Below are positions 7,730-14,541 of a stretch of 14,657 nucleotides of DNA, piece by piece (position 1 is the first letter of the stretch; every line of letters begins with the position of its first letter). This stretch comes from Paracoccaceae bacterium. Lineage in GTDB: Bacteria > Pseudomonadota > Alphaproteobacteria > Rhodobacterales > Rhodobacteraceae. The position numbers and the translations under genes are program-made. The DNA lies in contig SKOX01000334.1 in assembly GCA_007119835.1 (NCBI GenBank), forward strand, positions 1 to 14,657. Reading direction: 5' to 3'. The notes beneath the pieces are model-generated. The model was given only the letters and a program-made list of their open reading frames with translations, made no database searches and was not told where the DNA came from.

Positions 7730-8295
7730 GCGCGGTGCAGCACGAGCGGGCCGCGCACCCGCTGCGCGACCGCTTCCTGCGCTGGCAGTGCCGCGTCCGC
7801 CAGATTGCCATGCGCGAGAAGGGCGGCCGGCCCGACGAGGCCGTGACGCCTGCCCTGACGCTGCCGGGCGAGGGCGCGCCGATGGGCCACGTCATCACCG
7901 TCCTGAACAAGAGCTGGGCCTACTCGCGGACGCCGGAGATCCAGCACATCGTGCGCGCCACCAACGATCCGGCGCAGCGACGGGAAAAGGGCCTGCGGCT
8001 GCTGTCGGAAATGTACTACCAGCGGCACGACGAGTTTTCCGAGACGCTGACAGCCACCTTTCCGCCCGGTTCGCCCGGGGCGAACCGGATCGCCGCAGCG
8101 GGCCGCTGCCGGCTTGCCTTCGAGGCCTATTCGCAGCGCTTCGACCTCGACTGCGCCGTGCGGCGGCTCGAGCCGAAGCACCCGCTCTACCAGGCGACCT
8201 GGTGGCACAATCTGCTCTTCAACCCGGACCTTGCCGCCGGTACCGTGGTCCTCGGCTTCACCCCGGACTGGCCCGCCAGCAGCGCAGACCCATGA
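7726..8295 (+). CDS. Unrecognised 189-aa protein overlapping tdm
   Basis: I do not recognise a domain. The protein is soluble and rich in Arg, Tyr and Trp, with only two cysteines. It has a Leu/Pro segment (ALTLPGEGAPMGHVITVLNK), a charged helical middle, and an aromatic C-terminal stretch (YQATWWHNLLFNPDL). It begins in an ATGA overlap with the hydrolase and ends in an ATGA overlap (8292-8295) with the tdm-like gene. Both its start and the next gene's start are therefore likely reached by ribosome re-initiation. The 4-nt coupling to Tdm suggests a partner or accessory factor made in fixed ratio with it. Reading frame and GC-rich codon pattern look like those of the neighbours. Confidence 0.82.
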   Translation: MSAVQHERAAHPLRDRFLRWQCRVRQIAMREKGGRPDEAVTPALTLPGEGAPMGHVITVLNKSWAYSRTPEIQHIVRATNDPAQRREKGLRLLSEMYYQRHDEFSETLTATFPPGSPGANRIAAAGRCRLAFEAYSQRFDLDCAVRRLEPKHPLYQATWWHNLLFNPDLAAGTVVLGFTPDWPASSADP

Positions 8296-10661
8296 CCGTC
8301 CACCCCGTCTTCGAAACCCCCTACGAGCGCCGCGGCGTCCTCGTCCCCGGCCTGCCGATCCTGCCCCACGGCATCGAGCGCCACCCGATCCCCGGCGGCG
8401 GCTCGCGCGCGGTGAGGATCGAGGCGGGCGACGAGATCACGCTGCTCGACCGCGAGGGGCTGCAGCCGGTCGAGCTCGTCTTCTTCGCGCCCGACGGCAG
8501 CTCGGACGCCGGGATGATCGGACTGAGGGGTCGGCAGGACTTCGCCGGGCTGAAGGCCGCGCTGACCTCCGATGCGTCCGGGCGCGCGGTCATGAAGGCA
8601 CTCGACGCGGCGGGATTCAACCTTGCCCGCGCCGACGCCGCCCGCGTCTTCGCCGACGGCTCGCGCGCCGGCGACATGGTGACGACTCATGCCGCGCGGG
8701 ATGGTCTGCTGATCGCCTGCGCGGCGGGCGGGCCAATGGCGCCCGACGCGCAGGACGCGCCGACCGAGGTCGTCCTCTACATCCGACGCGCCAATCCCGG
8801 CCCGGAGAAGGGCGGGCACCCCCCCCCGCCGCCCCTCGCTGAGCCTCTTGCCGACATCAACATCCTGCCCGGCGAGGCGAAGTCCTACGAGGTCCGCCGC
8901 GGCCAATTCATCCAGATCCTCGACGTCCAGGGCCGCGAGTGCTCCGACTTCCAGGCGTTCTCGCTGCGCGCACTCGACGCCGGGCTCGAGCGGGAAATCG
9001 ACCCGACCACGACCCGCTCGCTAATGGGCTCCCTCTACCCCGCACCTGGGATCTACTCGAAGTACTTCTCGGTCGATCACGAGCCGCTCGTGGAGATCGT
9101 CCAGGACACCTGCGGCCGGCACGACACCTTCGGGCTCGCCTGCACGGCGCGCTACTACGAGGATCTCGGCTACCCGGGCCACGTAAACTGCTCGGACAAC
9201 ATCAATGCCGACCTCGCGCGCTACCGGGTGCGGCCGCGCGGTGGGTGGCCGGCGATCAACTTCTTCTTCAACACGATGCTGGATGCGCAGAACGCCATCG
9301 GCATGGACGACCCGTGGTCGCGGCCGGGCGACTACGTGCTCCTGCGCGCGCTCACCGACCTCGTCGCCGTGTCGACCGCCTGCCCCTGCGACGTCGACCC
9401 GGCAAACGGCTGGAACCCGACCGACATCCAGGTCCGCACCTACGGCGCGGCCGAGACATTCCCCCGCTCCATCGGCTGGCGCAGGACCCCGGAGGGTGAC
9501 GTGCAGCACACCAGGCAGACCGGCTTCCACGACCGCTTCGCGCGGCTCACCCGCGACTTCACCGAGTATAACGGCTACTGGCTGCCGAAGCAGTTCACCG
9601 GCCTCGGACCGATCGCGGAATACTGGGCCTGCCGCGAGAAGGCCGCGATCATGGACCTCTCGCCGCTCCGCAAGGTCGAGGTGACCGGCCCGGACGCCGA
9701 GGCGCTGATGCAGCTCTGCGTCACGCGCGACATGAAGAAGCTTTCGACCGGTCAGGTGGTCTATACCGCCATGTGCTACGAGCACGGCGGCATGATCGAC
9801 GACGGGACGGTGTTCCGCCTCGGCGAGAACAACTTCCGCTGGATCGGCGGCACCGATGCCTCCGGCGCCTGGCTGCGCGAGCAGGCGTCGAGCCACGGGC
9901 TGAACGCCTGGGTCCGCGCCTCGACCGACCAGCTCTGCAACGTCGCGGTCCAGGGCCCGCGCTCGCGCGAGATCCTCGCCGCGGTGGTCTGGACGCCCGA
10001 CACCCAGCCCACCATCGCCGAACTCGGCTGGTTCCACTTCGCGATCGGCCGGATCGGCGGCTTCCACGGGCCGGCGGTCGTCGTCAGCCGGACCGGCTAT
10101 TCGGGCGAGCTCGGCTACGAAGTCTTCTGCCATCCCAAGGACGCGGGCGAGGTCTTCGACGCGATCTGGGCCGCGGGTGCGCCCAACGGGCTCGCGCCCC
10201 TCGGCCTCTCCGCCCTCGACATGCTGCGGATCGAGGCGGGGCTGATCTTCGCGGGCTACGAGTTCTCCGACCGCACCGACCCGTTCGAGGCCGGCATCGG
10301 CTTTGCGGTGCCGCTCAAGTCCAAGAACGATGACTTCATCGGCCGTGCCGCCCTCGAGGAGCGAAAGGCGCATCCGCAGCGCCGGCTCGTAGGTCTGGAC
10401 ATCGAGGGCGGCGTCGTGCCGGTGACCGGCGACTGCATCCGCATCGGACGTGCGCAGGTCGGTGAGGTCACCTCCGCCGTCAAGTCGCCCATCCTCGGGC
10501 GCGTCATCGCACTCGCCCGCCTCGACGTGCCCCATGCCGAGCCGGGCACGGCGGTGGAGGTCGGCCAGCTCGACGGCCTGCAGAAGCGGCTCAAGGCGAC
10601 CGTCACGACCTTCCCCCACTTCGACCCGAAGAAGGAGCGGGTGAAGGGCAACTACGCGTGA
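8292..10661 (+). CDS. tdm: DUF1989-GcvT fusion, probable trimethylamine N-oxide demethylase (Tdm)
   Basis: A protein of 789 aa with three parts. Residues 1-175 are a divergent DUF1989-like half. A proline linker (P177-P181) follows. Residues ~185-375 are DUF1989 proper, with GRECSDF (Cys217, Asp219), CGRHDTFGLAC (Cys274, His277, Cys284) and ACPCDVDP (Cys364, Cys366). From ~424 to the end is a GcvT/aminomethyltransferase domain with the conserved GGMIDDGT motif (Asp503, Asp504) and a C-terminal barrel. Known Tdm enzymes pair a metal-binding DUF1989 catalytic domain, with a three-cysteine zinc site, with a folate-binding GcvT domain. They convert TMAO to dimethylamine plus a C1 unit passed to THF. 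Domain order, length and the tmm gene in the same locus support this. A run of nine C (8819-8827) encodes part of the linker. A related DUF1989-GcvT demethylase with another substrate is the main alternative. Confidence 0.85.
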   Translation: MTVHPVFETPYERRGVLVPGLPILPHGIERHPIPGGGSRAVRIEAGDEITLLDREGLQPVELVFFAPDGSSDAGMIGLRGRQDFAGLKAALTSDASGRAVMKALDAAGFNLARADAARVFADGSRAGDMVTTHAARDGLLIACAAGGPMAPDAQDAPTEVVLYIRRANPGPEKGGHPPPPPLAEPLADINILPGEAKSYEVRRGQFIQILDVQGRECSDFQAFSLRALDAGLEREIDPTTTRSLMGSLYPAPGIYSKYFSVDHEPLVEIVQDTCGRHDTFGLACTARYYEDLGYPGHVNCSDNINADLARYRVRPRGGWPAINFFFNTMLDAQNAIGMDDPWSRPGDYVLLRALTDLVAVSTACPCDVDPANGWNPTDIQVRTYGAAETFPRSIGWRRTPEGDVQHTRQTGFHDRFARLTRDFTEYNGYWLPKQFTGLGPIAEYWACREKAAIMDLSPLRKVEVTGPDAEALMQLCVTRDMKKLSTGQVVYTAMCYEHGGMIDDGTVFRLGENNFRWIGGTDASGAWLREQASSHGLNAWVRASTDQLCNVAVQGPRSREILAAVVWTPDTQPTIAELGWFHFAIGRIGGFHGPAVVVSRTGYSGELGYEVFCHPKDAGEVFDAIWAAGAPNGLAPLGLSALDMLRIEAGLIFAGYEFSDRTDPFEAGIGFAVPLKSKNDDFIGRAALEERKAHPQRRLVGLDIEGGVVPVTGDCIRIGRAQVGEVTSAVKSPILGRVIALARLDVPHAEPGTAVEVGQLDGLQKRLKATVTTFPHFDPKKERVKGNYA

Positions 10662-11995
10662 GCCTCTTCGTCGCCGGGGCGGCGCCCGGTCGCCCCTACT
10701 GGTGGGACGCCGCTCGGCCCGAGCAGGCGCTCCCCGAGTCGCTCCCCGAGCGCGCCGACCTGCTCGTGATCGGCGCGGGCTATACCGGCCTCTCGGCGGC
10801 GCTGACCGCCGCCGACGCCGGCGCCTCGGTGGTCGTCGTCGACGCCGGACGCCCCGGCGCCGGGGCCTCGAGCCGCAACGGCGGCATGTTTGGCGCCCAT
10901 CCCCGCCTGCCGTTCGAGACCGTCGCCGACCGCTTCGGCCGTGGCGTCGCCGCGGGCATCTACGCCGAGGCGTCAGAAGCCTTCGCCTTCACCCGCGGAC
11001 TTATCGAGCGTGAGGGGATCGACTGCGACTTCCGGGTGACCGGCCGCATCCAGCTCGCCTGGACCCGCGACCATTTCGAGGCTCAGAAGCGCCTCGTCGC
11101 CGCCGTCACCGCCATCGCCCCCATCACGATGGAGATCGTCGAGCGGGCCGATCTTGGCGCCGAGATCGCGACGGACCGCTATTTCGGCGCAATCCGCTTC
11201 CCGGACCACGCCGCGCTCGACCCGGGCAGGTTCCACGACGGCCTGCTCCGCGCCGTCCTCCGCCGCGGCGTGCCGGTGGTCGGCGACAGTCCGGTCACCG
11301 CGCTGGAGCGGCGCACCAGCGGCTACGTCGCCACTGCCGGCCGACATCGGATAATGGCCGAGAGCGTGATCCTCGCGACGAACGGCTACACGCAGGGGCC
11401 GTTCGGCTGGGCGCGCCGCCGCGTATTCCCGCTGCCGTCCTACGTCATCGCGACCGAGCCGCTCGATCCTGACCGCCTGCGCGCGCTTGCCCCCGGCGGC
11501 CGGATGATGGTCGAGACCCGTGCCCGCCACTCCTATTACCGGCTCTCGCCCGACGGCCGCCGCATCCTGTTCGGCGGACGTGCCGCGATGGTGCCGATCG
11601 CGGCCGAGGCCGCCGCCCGGCGGCTGCACGCCACGATGACCGAGGTCTGGCCGAGCCTTGCGGACGTGCGCCTCAGCCACAGCTGGTCGGGCTTCACCGG
11701 CTACAGCTTCGGCCATCTGCCCCACGTGGGCGCGCACGAGGGCATCCACTACGCGCTCGGCTATTCCGGCTCGGGCACGGCGCTCGCGCCCTATCTCGGC
11801 ATGAAGGCGGCCTGGCAGGCGCTCGGCGACGCCCGCGGCCGCACCGCCTATGCGCGCACCACCCTCGCCACGCGGGCCTTCCACCCGACCGGCCGGCCCT
11901 GGTTCCTGAGCCTTGCCGATCGCTGGTATCGCCACGCCGTCGATCCGCGAGAGAACGCCGCGGCCGAACGCGATCGCCGCGCCGCCGCCGGCTGA
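10658..11995 (+). CDS. PuuB/OrdL-like FAD-dependent oxidoreductase
   Basis: A protein of 445 aa starting at GTG inside a GTGA overlap with tdm. It begins with the RPYWWDAARP-type leader common to PuuB/OrdL enzymes, then the Rossmann motif DLLVIGAGYTGLSAA (G39, G41, G44) and GASSRNGGMFGAHP. The second FAD-contact segment is SVILATNGYTQ and the C-terminal part is WSGFTGYSFGHLPHVG. The family includes gamma-glutamylputrescine oxidase and other amine oxidases, so a gamma-glutamylated or N-alkyl amine is a reasonable substrate guess. It belongs to the same DAO superfamily as the first operon gene but a different branch. It is the last gene of the run and ends 14 bp from the convergent tmm gene. 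Confidence 0.88.
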   Translation: MSLFVAGAAPGRPYWWDAARPEQALPESLPERADLLVIGAGYTGLSAALTAADAGASVVVVDAGRPGAGASSRNGGMFGAHPRLPFETVADRFGRGVAAGIYAEASEAFAFTRGLIEREGIDCDFRVTGRIQLAWTRDHFEAQKRLVAAVTAIAPITMEIVERADLGAEIATDRYFGAIRFPDHAALDPGRFHDGLLRAVLRRGVPVVGDSPVTALERRTSGYVATAGRHRIMAESVILATNGYTQGPFGWARRRVFPLPSYVIATEPLDPDRLRALAPGGRMMVETRARHSYYRLSPDGRRILFGGRAAMVPIAAEAAARRLHATMTEVWPSLADVRLSHSWSGFTGYSFGHLPHVGAHEGIHYALGYSGSGTALAPYLGMKAAWQALGDARGRTAYARTTLATRAFHPTGRPWFLSLADRWYRHAVDPRENAAAERDRRAAAG

Positions 11996-12000
11996 GGCCG

Positions 12001-12026
12001 CCTGCGCCGCTATTCCGCAGCGCAGG
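12001..12026. terminator. Stem-loop between convergent operon and tmm, possible bidirectional terminator
   Basis: Arms 12001-12010 and 12017-12026 pair at 9 of 10 positions around a 6-nt loop (TATTCC), and the stem includes the tmm stop codon. There is no T-tract on either side, so it does not meet the strict definition of an intrinsic terminator. Its place in the 14-bp convergent gap makes a role in ending or protecting both transcripts plausible. Confidence 0.4.
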
Positions 12027-13368
12027 GTGGGGTCTGCAGGTAGCTCTCGAGCGAGTCGTCCATCGCCTCGACCCACGGCGTGTGGTGCTTGGGCGCCAGC
12101 GTGCCGGTCATCGGGGAAACGTAAGCGTTATCGCGGAAGCCCATGATGCTCGCCTTCTTGTGCTTCTTCCACTGGAAGAAGGCCTCGTTCGCAGCATCGA
12201 CGTCGAAGCTCGGATAGTCGGTCTCGGCGATGAGCTCGCGCACGTAGTCGCCCTGGTAGCGGATCGGGGCATAATCGTCCTCGAGTGCGTCCTCCCGCGC
12301 AACCCGCTCGGCGACGTCGGCATCCATGGCCGCACGGTCGGGCAGCGCGATCCGGTCCATGATGATGTCGCGGACGTACCACGCCTGTGCGTCAAACATG
12401 TTGAAGGTGTACCACTGGTCCTGCATGCCGAGGTAGAAGAGCCGCGGGTTCTTCACCCACACGACGCCCTTGTAGAGGTCGGCGGTTGCCAGCCGGTTCG
12501 CGGTGCGCAGCCGCAGGGAGTCCTCCATGAACGGGAAGTGGTGGAGATAACCACAGCAGAGAATGATCGCGTCGACCTTGGCCGTCGAGCCGTCCTTGAA
12601 GATCGCGAGGTTGCCCTCGACCTTCTGGAGCAGCGGCACCTCGCGCCAGTTGTCGGGCCAGGCGAAGCCCATCGGCTGAGTGCGGTGGCTGACGGTCACC
12701 GATCGGCAGCCGTACTTCCAGCACTGCGAGCCGATATCCTCGGCCGAGTAGCTCGTGCCGATGATCAGGATGTCCATGTCCTTGAACTCGAGCGCGTCGC
12801 GAAAATCGTGCGCATGCAGGATCCGTCCCGGGAAGTCCTGAAAACCGGGAAACTCCGGCACCCGCGGCGTCGAGAAATGCCCCGATGCGCAGATGACGTG
12901 GTCGTAGAGTTCCTCGCTGTCGCGGTCGGCCTTGAGGTCGGTCGCGACGACCCTGAACTTCTCCTGGTCGGCCAGATATTCCACCCGCCGGACGGGCGTG
13001 CGAAAGCGGATCAGGTCGCGGATGCCGGCCTTCTTGACCCGCCCCTCGATGTAGTCGAACAGCACGGCGCGCGGCGGGTATGATGCGATCTGCCGGCCGA
13101 AATGCTCCTCGAAGGTGTAATCGGCGAACTCCAGACCCTCCTTCGGCCCGTTCGACCAGAGGTAGCGGTACATCGAGTTGTGCACTGGCTCGCCGTACTC
13201 GTCCGTCCCGGTCCGCCATGTATAGTTCCACAGGCCGCCCCAGTTCTCCTGCTTCTCGTAGCAGATGATCTCCGGGATCTCCTCGCCCTTCTGCGCCGCC
13301 GACTGGAAGGCCCGAAGCTGCGCGAGCCCCGATGGCCCGGCACCGATGATGGCGATCCTTTTGGACAT
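12010..13368 (-). CDS. tmm: Trimethylamine monooxygenase (bacterial FMO)
   Basis: A protein of 452 aa that closely matches the bacterial FMO family oxidising trimethylamine to TMAO with FAD, NADPH and O2. It shows the FAD Rossmann motif [15 protein letters not shown] (G9, G11, G14), [12 protein letters not shown] (41-52), the FMO signature [11 protein letters not shown] (179-189, FxGxxxHxxxF) and the NADPH site [12 protein letters not shown] (202-213). Tyr207 in that site matches, by position and setting, the active-site Tyr of the Methylophaga enzyme as I remember it. The length is what the family usually shows. ATG at 13368 has GGAGG 7 nt upstream. It is transcribed against the operon from its own promoter region and feeds TMAO to the tdm product. 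Other amines and sulfides can also be substrates of this family. Confidence 0.93.
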   Translation of the reverse strand: MSKRIAIIGAGPSGLAQLRAFQSAAQKGEEIPEIICYEKQENWGGLWNYTWRTGTDEYGEPVHNSMYRYLWSNGPKEGLEFADYTFEEHFGRQIASYPPRAVLFDYIEGRVKKAGIRDLIRFRTPVRRVEYLADQEKFRVVATDLKADRDSEELYDHVICASGHFSTPRVPEFPGFQDFPGRILHAHDFRDALEFKDMDILIIGTSYSAEDIGSQCWKYGCRSVTVSHRTQPMGFAWPDNWREVPLLQKVEGNLAIFKDGSTAKVDAIILCCGYLHHFPFMEDSLRLRTANRLATADLYKGVVWVKNPRLFYLGMQDQWYTFNMFDAQAWYVRDIIMDRIALPDRAAMDADVAERVAREDALEDDYAPIRYQGDYVRELIAETDYPSFDVDAANEAFFQWKKHKKASIMGFRDNAYVSPMTGTLAPKHHTPWVEAMDDSLESYLQTPPCAAE

Positions 13369-13390
13369 GATTCTTCCTCCCTGCAGCAGG

Positions 13391-13399
13391 TCGGCCCAA
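13391..13399. promoter_or_regulatory. Candidate operator site 3 (minus strand TTGGGCCGA)
   Basis: Differs from TTGGNCCAA at one position. It lies in the tmm leader, 21 bp (two helical turns) downstream of site 4. The same core occurs twice in the gntR/operon divergent region. Confidence 0.4.
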
Positions 13400-13411
13400 C
13401 CTAAACCGACT

Positions 13412-13420
13412 CTGGCCCAA
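13412..13420. promoter_or_regulatory. Candidate operator site 4 (minus strand TTGGGCCAG)
   Basis: Differs from TTGGNCCAA at one position. It abuts the predicted tmm -10 hexamer and covers the expected transcription start, a classic place for a repressor. A further TTGGCC core, with different half-site spacing, occurs at 13451-13456. Confidence 0.4.
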
Positions 13421-13448
13421 AATCTACCGCGCTGCCTCGGACATACAA
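13421..13448 (-). promoter_or_regulatory. Candidate sigma70-type promoter of tmm
   Basis: On the minus strand TTGTAT (13448-13443) and TAGATT (13426-13421) are separated by 16 nt. They lie in the only clearly AT-rich patch nearby (13441-13470). The start would fall near 13414, giving a leader of about 45 nt that contains GGAGG before the tmm ATG. Each hexamer matches consensus at only four positions, so confidence is moderate. Confidence 0.45.
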
Positions 13449-13496
13449 AATTGGCCTATACCATTATCCTCCCGCGGCTCCGATCATGAACAGGTG

Positions 13497-13544
13497 CCCG
13501 CCGCGGCGCCGTCGCTCTGCCCGCCCCCGCGGCGCTCCGGCGGG
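13497..13544 (-). terminator. GC-rich inverted repeat after folD, weak terminator candidate
   Basis: Arms 13497-13510 and 13531-13544 pair at 12 of 14 positions around a 20-nt loop, about 40 nt past the folD stop on the minus strand. No T-tract follows. It could end the fhs-folD transcript or shield it from the tmm unit, but GC-rich DNA makes such repeats common. Confidence 0.3.
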
Positions 13545-13583
13545 CGCGGACTCCGCCAAGGTACTCGCCCGACCGGCAGCCCC

Positions 13584-14470
13584 TCAGGCCGTCAGCCCCT
13601 CGGGCTCGGGCAGGCCGTTGGCGCGGCAGCAGGCGGTCAGAGTATTGGCGAGAAGACAGGCGATCGTCATCGGCCCCACGCCGCCCGGTACCGGCGTGAT
13701 CGCGCCGGCGACTGCGGCCGCGCTTGCGAACTGCACGTCGCCGACGAGGCGCGTCTTTCCCTCTGGCTCGACCCTGTTGATGCCGACGTCGATCACGACC
13801 GCGCCCGGCTTGACGTAGTCCCCCGTTACCATCTCCGGGCGACCCACCGCAGCCACCAGAACGTCGGCGCGGCGGCAGAGTGCGGGCAGATCCCGCGTGC
13901 GCGAGTGGGCGACCGTGACCGTCGCGCTGTCGCGCAGGAGCAGCTGGGCGATCGGCTTGCCGACGATGTTCGAGCGCCCGATCACAACCGCATCCGCCCA
14001 GCGAGCGAGCCGAGGCGGTTGCGCAGGAGCATCAGGCAGCCGAGCGGCGTGCAGGGCACCATCGCCTTCTGCCCGGTCGCCAACCGCCCGACGTTCGAAA
14101 CGTGAAAGCCGTCGACGTCCTTGGCGGGATCGAGCGCGTTGATGACAAGATCGTCGTCGAGATGCCTCGGCAGCGGAAGCTGCACCAGGATCCCGTGCAC
14201 CTTCTGATCCGCGTTCAGCCGCTCGATGAGCCCCAGCAGCTCGGCCTCCGAGACAGTGGCCGCGAGCCGGTGCTCCTGCGAATGCATCCCCGCCTCGGCG
14301 GTCTGACGCCCCTTGTTGCGGACGTAGACCTGGCTCGCCGGGTCCTCGCCGACCAGCACAACCGCAAGGCCGGGTGTGAGCCCGTTCGTGTCCTTCAGCC
14401 GCGCCACGCGCGCGCCGACCTCGCCGCGGATGCGGGCGGCGCAGGCCTTGCCGTCGATAATGTCGGCCAT
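13584..14470 (-). pseudogene. folD: folD, methylene-THF dehydrogenase/cyclohydrolase, with a one-base frameshift
   Basis: FolD oxidises 5,10-methylene-THF to methenyl-THF with NADP+ and hydrolyses it to 10-formyl-THF, and would take the C1 unit released by Tdm. From ATG 14470 the first frame gives a normal N-terminal domain ([15 protein letters not shown] with catalytic Lys53, [28 protein letters not shown]), then hits a stop at 13982-13984 after [10 protein letters not shown]. The next frame resumes exactly where expected with (D)[13 protein letters not shown], through [18 protein letters not shown] to a stop at 13584. Restoring one base near 13994-13999 gives 296 codons including stop, the usual FolD length. 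All other motifs are intact, so the lesion is recent or a sequencing error. The start overlaps the fhs stop (TGATG). Confidence 0.9.
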
Positions 14471-14541
14471 CAGAACAGCCCCTCGATCATCCCATCTTCG
14501 TCAAGGCGGATCGACTCCGCGGATGGCACCTTCGGCAGCCC
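14470..14541 (-). pseudogene. fhs: fhs (formate-THF ligase), C-terminal 23 codons only
   Basis: Minus-strand codons 14541-14470 read GLPKVPSAES ... [10 protein letters not shown] then stop, which is the recognisable C-terminus of formate-tetrahydrofolate ligase (normally ending ..MPGLPKVP.. to ..GLF). The residues upstream in this frame (..PLSWR) are not Fhs, and a transposase remnant in another frame occupies that DNA. The gene is therefore broken at about 14540, or the contig is joined wrongly there. The stop TGA shares a base with the folD ATG, showing an ancestral fhs-folD operon. Confidence 0.75.

Larger units (their letters stand above)
13369..13583. other. Intergenic region between folD and tmm
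   Basis: A gap of 215 bp. It holds the tmm leader, the two operator-like sites and promoter candidate next to tmm, and a GC-rich inverted repeat nearer folD. No convincing gene: the frames open across it on the plus strand are continuations through the antisense of folD. Confidence 0.6.

Noticed and set aside
7788..8291. Upstream extension of Tdm in the same frame
   Set aside because: It overlaps the 189-aa gene in another frame, is Arg/Pro/Ala-rich, and the ATGA overlap at 8292 is a natural start.
9561..10661. Reading the GcvT-like part as a glycine cleavage T-protein
   Set aside because: No gcvH or gcvP lies nearby and the domain is fused to DUF1989, as in TMAO demethylase.
13494..14105. 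Plus-strand open frames across folD
   Set aside because: The minus strand carries unmistakable FolD motifs in two adjacent frames; the plus-strand products are compositionally biased shadows.
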